From Paenibacillus albidus (GTDB lineage Bacteria > Bacillota > Bacilli > Paenibacillales > Paenibacillaceae), in NCBI RefSeq assembly GCF_014644435.1, contig NZ_BMKR01000016.1, positions 86,557 through 150,556 of the forward strand: DNA of 64,000 bases, given 5' to 3'. Position 1 is the stretch's first letter. The number at the start of each line of letters is the position of its first letter. The notes beneath the pieces were generated by a model. The model was not told the origin of the DNA and did not search any database. It was given only the letters and a program-made list of their open reading frames with translations. Positions 59,901 through 64,000 of this stretch are shown piece by piece. A program made the position numbers and the translations under genes.

Positions 59901-60725
59901 TTTGAGGGAGCCCAAGTGAGCCCGTTGCCGAAGGACCATACTCCAGCAACTCTGGACGCACTGCGTGTTACGGAACAAATGGAACTAGACTTTGCTTATA
60001 CCGAGAGGTTGTTAAAGGGTATTCATCATGCATACGGCACTGAAATCAATGATATTCTTCTGGCTGCCCTGGGAATGGCTGTGAGGGAATGGTGCGGCTT
60101 GGACCGCATTCTTATTGATTTAGAAGGGCATGGGAGAGAAGGTGTTATCGAACAAGTCGATATATCTCGGACAGTAGGTTGGTTCACTTCTATTTCACCT
60201 TTCATGTTGGAAGTAGCTGATATTACCGACCTCTCAAATGTTGTTAAAAGTACTAAAGATAATCTGAGACGGGTGCCAAATAAAGGTATAGGTTACGGGA
60301 TTTTAAAGTATTTAACGGCAGCAGGTGGAAACATCGACGATCCGATAATTCCCAACCTCTATCCTGAAATCCTGTTCAATTACTTAGGGCAGTTTGAAAG
60401 CAAAACGGGAACCGATGAATTCATTGTTTCTGACATTTCATCGGGGAAAGAAATAGGACCCGCGATCGATAGTGGTTATACGATTGAAACGAACGGAATG
60501 ATCATGGAGGAACGATTCATTATGGTGTTCCAATATAATCCGCAGCTATATGACACCGGAACGATATGCGATTTAACGGAAGCCTATAAGAGAAACTTAG
60601 AGAAACTAATTGATCATTGTAGCGAGAAAGAAGCGAGAGAGTTCACATCGACGGATTATCACTATAACAAACTTTCCACAGAACAGCTCAGTAAGATTGC
60701 AAATTTATTTAAAGCAATAACTTGA
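44988..60725 (+). CDS. Hybrid PKS-NRPS megasynthase, iturin/mycosubtilin type
   Basis: 5245 residues. Order: acyl ligase (15-555, FSSGSTGDPKGV), ACP1 (S618), KS (687-1112, C861, HGTGT and NIGH), ACP2 (S1354), class III aminotransferase (about 1543-1970, PLP Lys K1807), C1 (1998-2420, HHIIADG from 2130), degenerate A (2431-2610), PCP1 (S2652), C2 (2705-3120), A1 (3152-3640), PCP2 (S3687), C3 (3740-4170), A2 (4187-4682), PCP3 (S4728, FFEFGGDSIKA), E (4778-5221, HHLVIDGVSWR). It should activate a fatty acid, extend it by malonate, convert the beta-ketone to an amine, then add two amino acids, the second epimerised to D. Pocket codes by motif alignment: A1 DITQMGLVYK, A2 DVWCIAMVHK. The start is ATG 44988, 6 bases after AGGAGG; 44985 is too close. 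Confidence 0.93.
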   Translation: MFTNSFNTLKDAVEARGHMDDKGITFIEGEHNETTITYKELYKQSLRFLHDLQSKGIQPQQEIVIQIDDNKAFVIAFWACILGGMIVIPISVGNNDEHRMKVFKIWGLLNNPYMVTSEKYLNALLKVKDVNDNLDFSREIRENTMFMPDTLSPNDGIVFESKPSDIAFIQFSSGSTGDPKGVTLSHDNLIHNCSGIVNSTQISEEDSYLCWVPLTHDMGLIGCHLTSLISGINQYLIPTPLFIRQPLLWISKTNEYKATLLSSPNFGYEYFLRFFKPEKAALWELSHVRVIYNGAEPISTAICEAFLNTLSFCHLKRSALLTVYGLAEASVAVAFPSPSEEFVTLYLDRNHLNTGDGVVEVEKENLNAVSFVEVGKPIDYCEVRICDEKGLTLGDQAIGQIHIRGRNVTTGYYNNQEATLKVITADGWVQTGDLGFYRNGQLVVTGREKDIIFINGMNIYPHDIERIAEEVEGIEVNRAACCGVKSPDGSKEQIIIFVVTKKSIENFVPIAAKLKSHLLRKGSWEVAEVIPIRKMPKTTSGKVQRYKLGEQFRKGEFIEICSKLAELTHAAEALDVIPDEILLRQNGMEKKLHNIFTDLLRKKQIDRSDSFFDIGATSIQLAQLTETIERDLGISLTVTDLFAYPTIADLSTYLLEQNEIEPKDALKDYSQQSDYEKTNVQAADVRENDIAIIGMSMNLPGASTSEQLWDNLARGKDSIKDYNSERKQDAKEYISLLNWKKSESEFVEGGYLDEIDKFDYSFFKLNPAEASLMDPNQRLFLASCWHTIEDAGYAGEKLHGHNVGVYVGYSKVGYDYERLVSSNSPIALSNYVVGNLPSVLAGRIAYFLNLKGPAITVDTACSSSLVAVHLACKAMQNEECEMAIAGGIRTILLPTAIGLDMESKDCKTRTFDSNSDGTGMGEGVASVLLKPLSKALEDGDHIYAVVKGSAINQDGATAGVTAPNPFSQTNVIDAAWKDAGITPDTLTFIEAHGTGTKLGDPVEIEGLTKAFARYTDRKQFCAIGSLKANIGHLFEAAGIASLIKAVLVLNKKQNPALVHFKSPNKHIRFETTPFYIDTKLTNLDESATPLRCGINAFGFSGTNAHIVLEQYIGPDGDLPVGSGEPHIFTLSAKSDWSLRQLVLEYTNYLANHPTASLDSICYTASTGRAHLNHRVAIVSSSKEELLHQLESLADSSKELTDGIYKGVHKPIINSDSEHAAGMVTESQLSILTKKADELISQYNKDAWDAHGLGQICQLYVSGANIKWKNLYTKQVVRKTPLPLYAFEKKRCWVKVEPKGEIKMDQTHSITKAIPTMVPLSDISSALKEIIGKVSGLAFEEIDEYAHFLEMGLDSIMLMQIRKEIHQSFNIDIPMNDFFESIINMHTLCVFISENAPAQHEEEAVVYQTLNEDKSSSSKLVNPSCFSSDEGSSSSADSLTNVITKQIELMNNQQQNFSQVLMQQLQVMGLQAGTHHSQIENQAENRVDPVLAVKPILRATSGNNKSDSKPFIPYQQILIDQEDSFTRQQSEYLRNFITQYNKKTKTSKMVADDTRFMHANNRNVSGFRGYWKELVYPIVAERSSGARMWDVDGNEYIDLTMGFGVNLFGHNPDFILDELENSVTPVLPPLGPMSDVAGEVASLICELTGVERVAFYNSGTEAVMVALRLARATTRRNKVVIFSGSYHGTFDGVLGVANPDSDTLSTLPMAPGIAPNFVNDIMILNYNNPEALVIIREYAHELAAVLVEPVQSRRPDLQPEKFLKELRGITKQSGSALIFDEVITGFRIGLGGAQEYFKVDADLVVYGKVVGGGMPIGIVCGKAEFMNSVDGGTWRFGDSSYPLQTATKTFVGGTFCTHPITMRVAAKVLRHLQSSGTQLFKDLNAKTNDLVNELNVYFKTSGVPIHMVNFGSLFRFVSYGDIELFFYHLIQKGIYIWEGRNCFLSTVHTSDDIETIIRAVKDTVEDLRKGGFLPQQPTLPQGGGPGKGAGVAASEEVSVNLSNEQKQLWLASIIGSSESAAANQSILLKFTGSLEVELMKEAMSVVVARHEALRTIIEPSGNNQIVKPHMEVNIEIVDFSNDGEEAGQAKLTQWLEEDAGRPFILNSPSPLFRVSILKLLADTNMMVLTFHHIIADGWSIAVFVTELEKTYTSLCEKRVNDLPPSVPFRAYLEWEENQQNSAGYGDAVTYWSNKFNQPLPVLQLPSQTGQLRKKTFKSSRYTTVLDKKLTEKLKALSIKQQNSLFVTLLSGYKLFLHRLTGQRQIVVGIPTAGQAQMGENCLIGNCVNILPILSELEGRESFSNYMARLKVQIRELDAYRNYSFAQLAESIQHMPVINVLFNMDRPLNKLSFSGLDTEWVSYPAQYSYYDLFLNVTEINRELSLDLDFNTDLIQHEVIQRWMDGFVHILHALSEESSLEIAQLSLLTPDEHSDLVGIWKQNRDRIQDQLSDRNLMGTRLLVEGFQILDPYMEPAIIGTIGEVYLQHCEQFQPTGILAMSTPEGCVEVVGKAQKITQIRGYSVNLYLLERLIAQHPTVSECIVIVVELEPNSIRGLAAYVVGKDGIVDTAEIKQSLVTLLPDYMVPTYVVGTDILPLLADGSVDLDSLPNLITDMDFELPANETEQALIDIWRDILNVRWIGLDDDFFSLGGNSLKATIMLSKVLKKIDKKIQIGQLFKYSTVRELSRYIRDEAREQFIPITVVDQKEYYSASPAQKRIYILEQMHEMNLVHNIPGKLEIEGHLEVARLTEALVKMMQRHEVFRTTFTIEKGEIVQKLIDVDDIYLNVVEADRSGLNLVIQQSVKPFDLTKAPLFRAILVKLSDQEHVLLLDMHHIISDGYSMMLLMEELIALYEGRTLPDLNIQYKDYIVWKEENIQEDNMIGQEQYWLNRFEGELPVLNLPSDYPRPQSLKTAGERITYRIDEKLTERLSKLGEDTKTTMFMLMLSAYNILLSKYTDQEDIIIGTAISGRNHPDIERSIGVFINTVAIRNYPSINKKFREFLQEVKESSLQAFENQAYPFERLVEKLNLQRDSSRNPIFDTMFVMQNMDIREVISGQLKFSPTELNPGTSQYDMMMSIEDHDTYLELNLDYNTALFKKSTINRLISHYINVLCNITGNEDIVIADIEMISREERNQLLFDFNRTKHFYGEKRTVPECFEEQVERTPDAVALVFGPNQMSYKELNEKSNQLAHKLRESGVKPGQLVGIMLNRSMDMMVAILGVLKSGAAYLPIDPDYPVARVEYILNDAQVRILLMHPHLVGNISVDETVPMIFDESLYTGSQENLCLINKSDDLAYTIYTSGSTGNPKGVMISHGATYNLIEAMCEKIQFVQDKVILALTTISFDIFVTETLLPLLRGMKVVIADESQQLDPLELNRLIVDHGVNMLQITPSRLKMLLAGDTEETFLKPITEIMVGGEALPIQLLHRLQRSPGLRIYNLYGPTETTVYSCGGELTEQDKVTIGRPIANTQIYIVDGQDQLHPIGVPGELCISGDGLAKGYWNNEQLTEEKFVPCPFLPGKSMYRTGDLARWSEDGEIEYLGRMDFQVKIRGYRIELQEIERAILKDRSVKEAVVMAKVDATGNQYLIAYYVTEEHLPIEHLRKTLLRELPEYMVPSYFLSLETMPLTPNGKIDKKSLPEPINTFNESEDYIAPRNSCERQLSIIWQEMLSLERVGVHDNFFELGGHSLKATLLVSEINKSFRINIPVLAIFQHTTISSLAEFISGTDSGGYDAIPEAMDKEYYALSPSQQRLYLFQQINKLSTAYNMIGALELDGVVDNVRLEQAFRNLIARHESLRTSFQIHDGKPVQIVHEQFDFNIKHLDVLQGDQSLESILNELDEPFDLTQFPLLKVTLIQVSDEKHVLCMNMHHMIADGTSIDIMMKELNILYKGQLLPPLKIQFKDYAEWQQSLMSKGTYEDQKRYWIEQFQNDIPVLTLMTDYPRPRRQSFEGDHYVFNLDQRWTAELQKIANEAGTTLFMVLLSAYYILLAKYSGQEDIVVGTPVVGRNHADVQDLIGMFVNTLALRNRPSRKKTFISFLNEVKEKCVEAYDNQQYPFEELVEQLKLKRDLSGNPLFNVMFNMETSDNNKMEMDGIQVQPYVLNHNIAKFDLSLAAKEVSGDIRFEFEYCTKLFSRETVIRMAGHYSTILQSIMEKRSVPLETIDILSAKEREQILIDFNPAYASYPQDKTIHQLFEEQVVMTPENVAVIFEDQQLTYRQLNERANQLAGVLRNKGVQTDELVGIMSDRSIEMIVSLLAVLKSGGAYLPIDPTFPEERIRYMLEESGCRFLLIQESLMDPSLYVGEQINLNDSNLYTGDSSNLKSITKPSDLAYVIFTSGSTGKPKGVMIEHLNVVQLIKHGGFPYNFGEQDVWTMFHSYCFDVSVWEMYGALLNGSKLVVVPKGTTRDTRAFVELVNTHSVTVLCQTPTAFYQFIRETMEGSKFKNTLRYVIFAGEALNPMLLKEWKKRYTSTKLVNMYGITETTVHVTYKEIGEIETGMNVSNIGKPLRTLKSYILNSEGNLVPIGVVGELYVAGFGVGRGYLNNLQLTEDRYVDNPFETGTKMYRSGDLAKWLPDGDLEYLGRIDHQVKIRGYRIELGEIEKHLAEHNSIKEAFVMARYDHTQTAYLCAYYISDERIGVQNLRQYLSGFLPDYMIPAQFVQMDVLPMNANGKVDRIKLPEPVLDTQTNFVKPENHIQESLIQVWEETLGISALGIEHNFFEFGGDSIKAIQISSRLMSKYELKMEIGDLFQYPTIKALSKYITLSTRVIDQGPVIGGVELAPIQRHLFEHEWKAVHHYNQSVMLYQKDGIDESIVRQSFEKILQHHDALRMTFTHEDQTVTQFNHDISHFAVDLKVFHYTEERDPSSAIEREANNLQASIDIEQGPMFKLALFRTRKGDHLLLVIHHLVIDGVSWRFIIEDFSTAYKKLSEGEKVVLPLKTDSFQTWSERLKSYAVSAKLQSELPYWKSFEGAQVSPLPKDHTPATLDALRVTEQMELDFAYTERLLKGIHHAYGTEINDILLAALGMAVREWCGLDRILIDLEGHGREGVIEQVDISRTVGWFTSISPFMLEVADITDLSNVVKSTKDNLRRVPNKGIGYGILKYLTAAGGNIDDPIIPNLYPEILFNYLGQFESKTGTDEFIVSDISSGKEIGPAIDSGYTIETNGMIMEERFIMVFQYNPQLYDTGTICDLTEAYKRNLEKLIDHCSEKEAREFTSTDYHYNKLSTEQLSKIANLFKAIT

Positions 60726-60736
60726 TATTCTAATGT

Positions 60737-60780
60737 GGCTTCCGAAGTTGATCTATACGAAAACTTCGGAAGCCCATATT
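60737..60780 (+). terminator. Terminator-like hairpin between the two synthase genes
   Basis: A perfect 13-bp stem (GGCTTCCGAAGTT and its complement) around a 12-base loop is followed by CCATATTTTT. It lies in the 103-base gap between the two NRPS genes, so it may attenuate transcription or stabilise the upstream message end. The downstream gene continues the same pathway. Confidence 0.6.
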
Positions 60781-60828
60781 TTTCAATCCTACATAGTATG
60801 GAAAAACGAAAAGTGAGGAGATGTCTCA

Positions 60829-63800
60829 ATGGATGCCCAGATTATTAATATTTATAGATTAACTCCGATGCAGGAAGGAATGTTATTCCATTCGTTGCTA
60901 AACCCTAATTCAAGTGCCTATTATGAGCGGGTATTGTTAACCTTAGGGGGCGAAATTGATGAAGCTCTGTTCGAGAAGAGCTTTAACCATCTAATTGAAC
61001 GACATGATGTGTTAAGAACGGTGTTTCTGTACAAAGAAACAGAACAGCCTTTGCAAATTGTATTGGATGAGCGAAAGACGTCCATTTTGCATAAAGACCT
61101 TTCGCAATTGGGTGGTGAAGAGCAAAATTCGATTATTGCCGATTACATGAAAGCTGACGAAACAAAAGGGTTCAATCTTGAGCGCGATATATTAATTCGA
61201 ATGGCTCTTTTCAAACTGGGAAATGAGCAGTATAAAGTCGTTTGGAGTTTCCATCACATTATTATGGACGGCTGGTGCCTTAGCTTACTGGCAAGCGAAC
61301 TGTTCCGCATCTATTTTGGTTTGAAAGAAGACACCACAACTGTTCTTCCCGAAGTTTATCCATATAGTGATTATTTCACATGGCTCGAAAAGCAAGGGGA
61401 TGATGGTTTTCAATATTGGGAGAATGTCCTTATCGACTATGATCAACAAGCGAATTTTCCGACAAGCAGAGGTCCTATCACGAATGGAGAGTATGATTGT
61501 CAGAATTATTCATTCAAGTTAGATGAGGGTTTAACTAGACAGCTGGAAAGGCTGGCGGCGGATCAACGGACAACCTTGAACAACGTCTTTCAAGCAGTAT
61601 GGGGAATTGTTCTGCAGAGGTATAACAGAACGAATGACGTTGTATTCGGTTCGGTTGTGTCGGGAAGAGTCCCAGAGGTTAGGGGGATAGAAAATATGAT
61701 CGGGCTTTTTATTAACACGGTACCAATACGTATAACAAGCAACGAACAACAATCTTTTGTAGAACTTCTGGAAGAAGTTCATCATTCGGTGGTAAATGCG
61801 AACAGAATCAGTTACTTACCTCTTGCGGATATACAGTCAAGAACATCATTAAAGAATGGCCTTATTCAACATATCATTGCGTTCGAGAACTACCCGATAG
61901 AAGAGATTGTGGGTAAGTCTGACGCTAATGTTAACCTCACGATTCTGGACAGCGAAGTTTCGGAGCATACGAATTATGATCTTGAAGTGGTCGTGTTCCC
62001 AGCTAAAGAGATGGAAATTGTGTTCCGATATAACGGGCTTCTTTATGATAAAGCGCTTTTCATGCGCATTGAAGGTCACCTTAAACAGATTATTCAGCAA
62101 GTGCTGTACAACAGTGACATTCTAGTTAAAGATATTGACGTCATTACCGAACAAGAACGAGCACAAATGTTACATGACTTTAATCATGAGGCAACCTCTT
62201 ATCCGATGGACAAGACACTGCACCAATTATTCGAGGAACAGACGTTGAAGACACCGAACAATATCGCAGTAACCTTCGAAGACAGCCAAATGAACTACGA
62301 GCAATTGAACTGCAGAGCGAATCAGCTTGCAAGAGTGCTGCAGTTCAAGGGGGTCAAAACGGACGAACTGGTAGGCATCGTTATGGATCGGTCCATAGAG
62401 ATGATTATAAGTATATTAGCAATTCTTAAATCAGGGGCAGCCTATTTGCCGATTGATCCGTCGTATCCGGATGAACGTATTCGTTACATGTTGGATGAGA
62501 GTGGGTGCCGCTTCCTTCTGATTCAAGAGCCGCTCATCGATCAGAAGTTATTTGCGGGGGAACAAATTAACCTGAACGATCCTGGACTGAATGCATGGGA
62601 GATGAATAATCTCGAGCTCGTGATAAGGCCAAGTGATTTGGCTTACGTGATCTTTACCTCCGGCTCAACAGGGAAACCGAAGGGAGTCATGATTGAACAC
62701 CGGAATGTCGTACAGTTGATGAAACATACCAATTCGCCTTTCGACTTTAGTGAGCGGGACGTATGGACGATGTTTCACTCTTACTGCTTTGATTTTTCGG
62801 TATGGGAAATGTACGGGGCGCTGTTACACGGCGGGGAATTAGTCATTGTGCCGAAAATTACTGCGCAAGACACAAGAACTTTTTTGGAATTGGTACGTTC
62901 GCATGGGGTGACGGTATTGAATCAAACGCCGACCGCCTTTTATCAATTCATACGCGAAGCGATGGAAGAAGGTAGTTCGGAGATTGGATTGCGGTATGTC
63001 ATTTTTGGCGGCGAAGCACTGAACCCTATCATGTTAAACGAATGGAAGAAGAGATATCCTTCAACCAAACTGGTGAACATGTATGGAATAACGGAAACTA
63101 CGGTGCATGTGACCTACAAGGAAATTGGAGAAATTGAGACGGATATGAACGTGAGTAACATCGGGAGACCTCTTTTGACATTGAAGAGCTTCATACTAGG
63201 CAGTGGGGGAAACTTGTTGCCAATAGGTGTAGCGGGTGAACTTTATATATCCGGGGCAGGCCTAGCAAGAGGGTACATGAATAATCCTCAAATGACTGAT
63301 GAGCGTTTCGTAGAAAATCCGTTTGAATCAGGTACCAAGATGTACCGGACCGGGGATTTGGCCAGGTGGTTGCCTGATGGAAACCTTGAATACTTGGGGC
63401 GAATAGACCATCAGGTGAAGATAAGAGGCTATAGGATCGAATTAGGTGAAATTGAGAAGGTTCTTGCAAGACATGAACACATTGAAGAAGCAATTGTTAT
63501 GGCCAGCTACGATCAAAATCAATTGCCTTATCTATGCGCGTACTATATATCCGGCGAAAGCCTTAATGCACAGGATATCAGAAAATATCTGAGTGAGTTC
63601 CTACCAGATTACATGATTCCGTCCAGCTTTGTTCATATGGATAAAATACCGTTAAATCAAAATGGCAAAGTAGACAGGAAGGCTCTTCCCGAGCCGGAGT
63701 CTGGATTCAATACAGAAGAGGGTTATGTTGCACCGCAGCATTCCACCGAGAAGAAATTGGCTGAGATTTGGCAAGAAATACTGGGCGTTCCAAGGGTAGG

Positions 63801-64000
63801 GTTACGGGACCATTTCTTTGGGCTCGGAGGTCACTCGCTAAAGGCGGTTACCCTCGTGTCGAGAGTCAGCAAGGAGCTTCAGGTGAATCTCTCCCTCGGT
63901 GATGTATTTAAAGCTCCAATATTGAGCGAAATGGCTACCCTGATCCGTGCATCCGAAGTAGGCATCTACGCTGCGATAGAGCAGGTCCCTAAAGCGGAGC
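60829..64000 (+). CDS. Second NRPS, first module (C-A-PCP), cut by window edge
   Basis: Open from ATG 60829 to the window end (1057 codons visible). GTGAGGAG lies 8 bases upstream. The C domain (about 1-440) has FHHIIMDGWCLSLL, the form seen in domains that accept a D-residue donor, which fits the epimerase at the end of the previous protein. The A domain (about 458-955) has TSGSTGKPKGVM, FDFSVWEMYG, LNQTPTAFYQF, VIFGGEAL and NMYGITETTVH; by motif alignment its pocket code is DFWNIGMVHK, the classic threonine code. PCP (about 965-1034) carries GLGGHSLKA. The final residues (EVGIYAAIEQ) look like the linker to the next C domain. Further modules and a thioesterase are expected to the right. Confidence 0.92.
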   Translation, partial: MDAQIINIYRLTPMQEGMLFHSLLNPNSSAYYERVLLTLGGEIDEALFEKSFNHLIERHDVLRTVFLYKETEQPLQIVLDERKTSILHKDLSQLGGEEQNSIIADYMKADETKGFNLERDILIRMALFKLGNEQYKVVWSFHHIIMDGWCLSLLASELFRIYFGLKEDTTTVLPEVYPYSDYFTWLEKQGDDGFQYWENVLIDYDQQANFPTSRGPITNGEYDCQNYSFKLDEGLTRQLERLAADQRTTLNNVFQAVWGIVLQRYNRTNDVVFGSVVSGRVPEVRGIENMIGLFINTVPIRITSNEQQSFVELLEEVHHSVVNANRISYLPLADIQSRTSLKNGLIQHIIAFENYPIEEIVGKSDANVNLTILDSEVSEHTNYDLEVVVFPAKEMEIVFRYNGLLYDKALFMRIEGHLKQIIQQVLYNSDILVKDIDVITEQERAQMLHDFNHEATSYPMDKTLHQLFEEQTLKTPNNIAVTFEDSQMNYEQLNCRANQLARVLQFKGVKTDELVGIVMDRSIEMIISILAILKSGAAYLPIDPSYPDERIRYMLDESGCRFLLIQEPLIDQKLFAGEQINLNDPGLNAWEMNNLELVIRPSDLAYVIFTSGSTGKPKGVMIEHRNVVQLMKHTNSPFDFSERDVWTMFHSYCFDFSVWEMYGALLHGGELVIVPKITAQDTRTFLELVRSHGVTVLNQTPTAFYQFIREAMEEGSSEIGLRYVIFGGEALNPIMLNEWKKRYPSTKLVNMYGITETTVHVTYKEIGEIETDMNVSNIGRPLLTLKSFILGSGGNLLPIGVAGELYISGAGLARGYMNNPQMTDERFVENPFESGTKMYRTGDLARWLPDGNLEYLGRIDHQVKIRGYRIELGEIEKVLARHEHIEEAIVMASYDQNQLPYLCAYYISGESLNAQDIRKYLSEFLPDYMIPSSFVHMDKIPLNQNGKVDRKALPEPESGFNTEEGYVAPQHSTEKKLAEIWQEILGVPRVGLRDHFFGLGGHSLKAVTLVSRVSKELQVNLSLGDVFKAPILSEMATLIRASEVGIYAAIEQVPKAE

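Overview
The window looks like chromosomal DNA of a Paenibacillus-type member of the Bacillota. Support comes from an SLH-anchored giant glycosidase with its own sugar ABC importer, strong AGGAGG-type ribosome binding sites, a SigB partner-switching locus, a lysine riboswitch, YflT, DUF948 and DUF1328 stress or envelope proteins, and a hybrid PKS-NRPS of the iturin/mycosubtilin type. No species-level marker is visible. Base composition changes by eye from GC-rich core DNA (about 1-29.2 kb) to clearly AT-richer DNA (about 29.25-64 kb), and insertion-sequence debris sits on the boundary. The right half therefore reads as an acquired or highly plastic specialised-metabolism island.

Region 1 (1-29.2 kb). 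Two CUT1 sugar ABC permeases and a 2127-residue secreted glycosidase with three SLH motifs form one operon (2-7937). Next come an amino-acid permease on the minus strand with a lysine riboswitch and terminator in its leader (8355-10190), a CvfC-like HEAT protein, an MBL-fold hydrolase, an ABC-F ATPase, a CDF cation transporter, an SH3-NlpC/P60 cell-wall hydrolase and several small envelope or stress proteins. From 19859 to 29017 there is a seven-gene signalling operon: receiver-PP2C phosphatase, hybrid histidine kinase with three receivers, CheR-like methyltransferase, second hybrid kinase, RsbV, RsbW and SigB. It resembles the RsbK-RsbY-RsbM system of Bacillus cereus with one kinase added.

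Region 2 (29.25-33.7 kb) is a graveyard: a frameshifted ISL3 element with recognisable terminal inverted repeats, two decayed IS630-type transposases, and an sfp-like phosphopantetheinyl transferase pseudogene that has lost its Mg-binding segment.

Region 3 (33.9-43.1 kb) holds padR, DUF1700, DUF4097 and ABC ATPase/FtsX-permease genes on the plus strand. A class II lanthipeptide locus runs the other way: a 59-residue precursor with a double-glycine leader, a LanM synthetase, and a free-standing C39 leader-peptidase domain where a full LanT transporter would be expected.

Region 4 (43.7-64 kb, open at the right edge) is a lipopeptide assembly line: a trans-acting malonyl transacylase, then a 5245-residue AL-ACP-KS-ACP-AMT-C-(degenerate A)-PCP-C-A-PCP-C-A-PCP-E megasynthase, then the first module of a second NRPS (C-A-PCP, Thr-type pocket code). 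The predicted start of the product is a beta-amino fatty acid followed by residue X (from A1), a D-configured residue (from A2, epimerised) and Thr. No thioesterase lies in the window. The strongest candidates for new biology are the lanthipeptide with its reduced LanT, the A-less module after the aminotransferase, and the unusual pocket codes including an apparent recombination inside an A domain.
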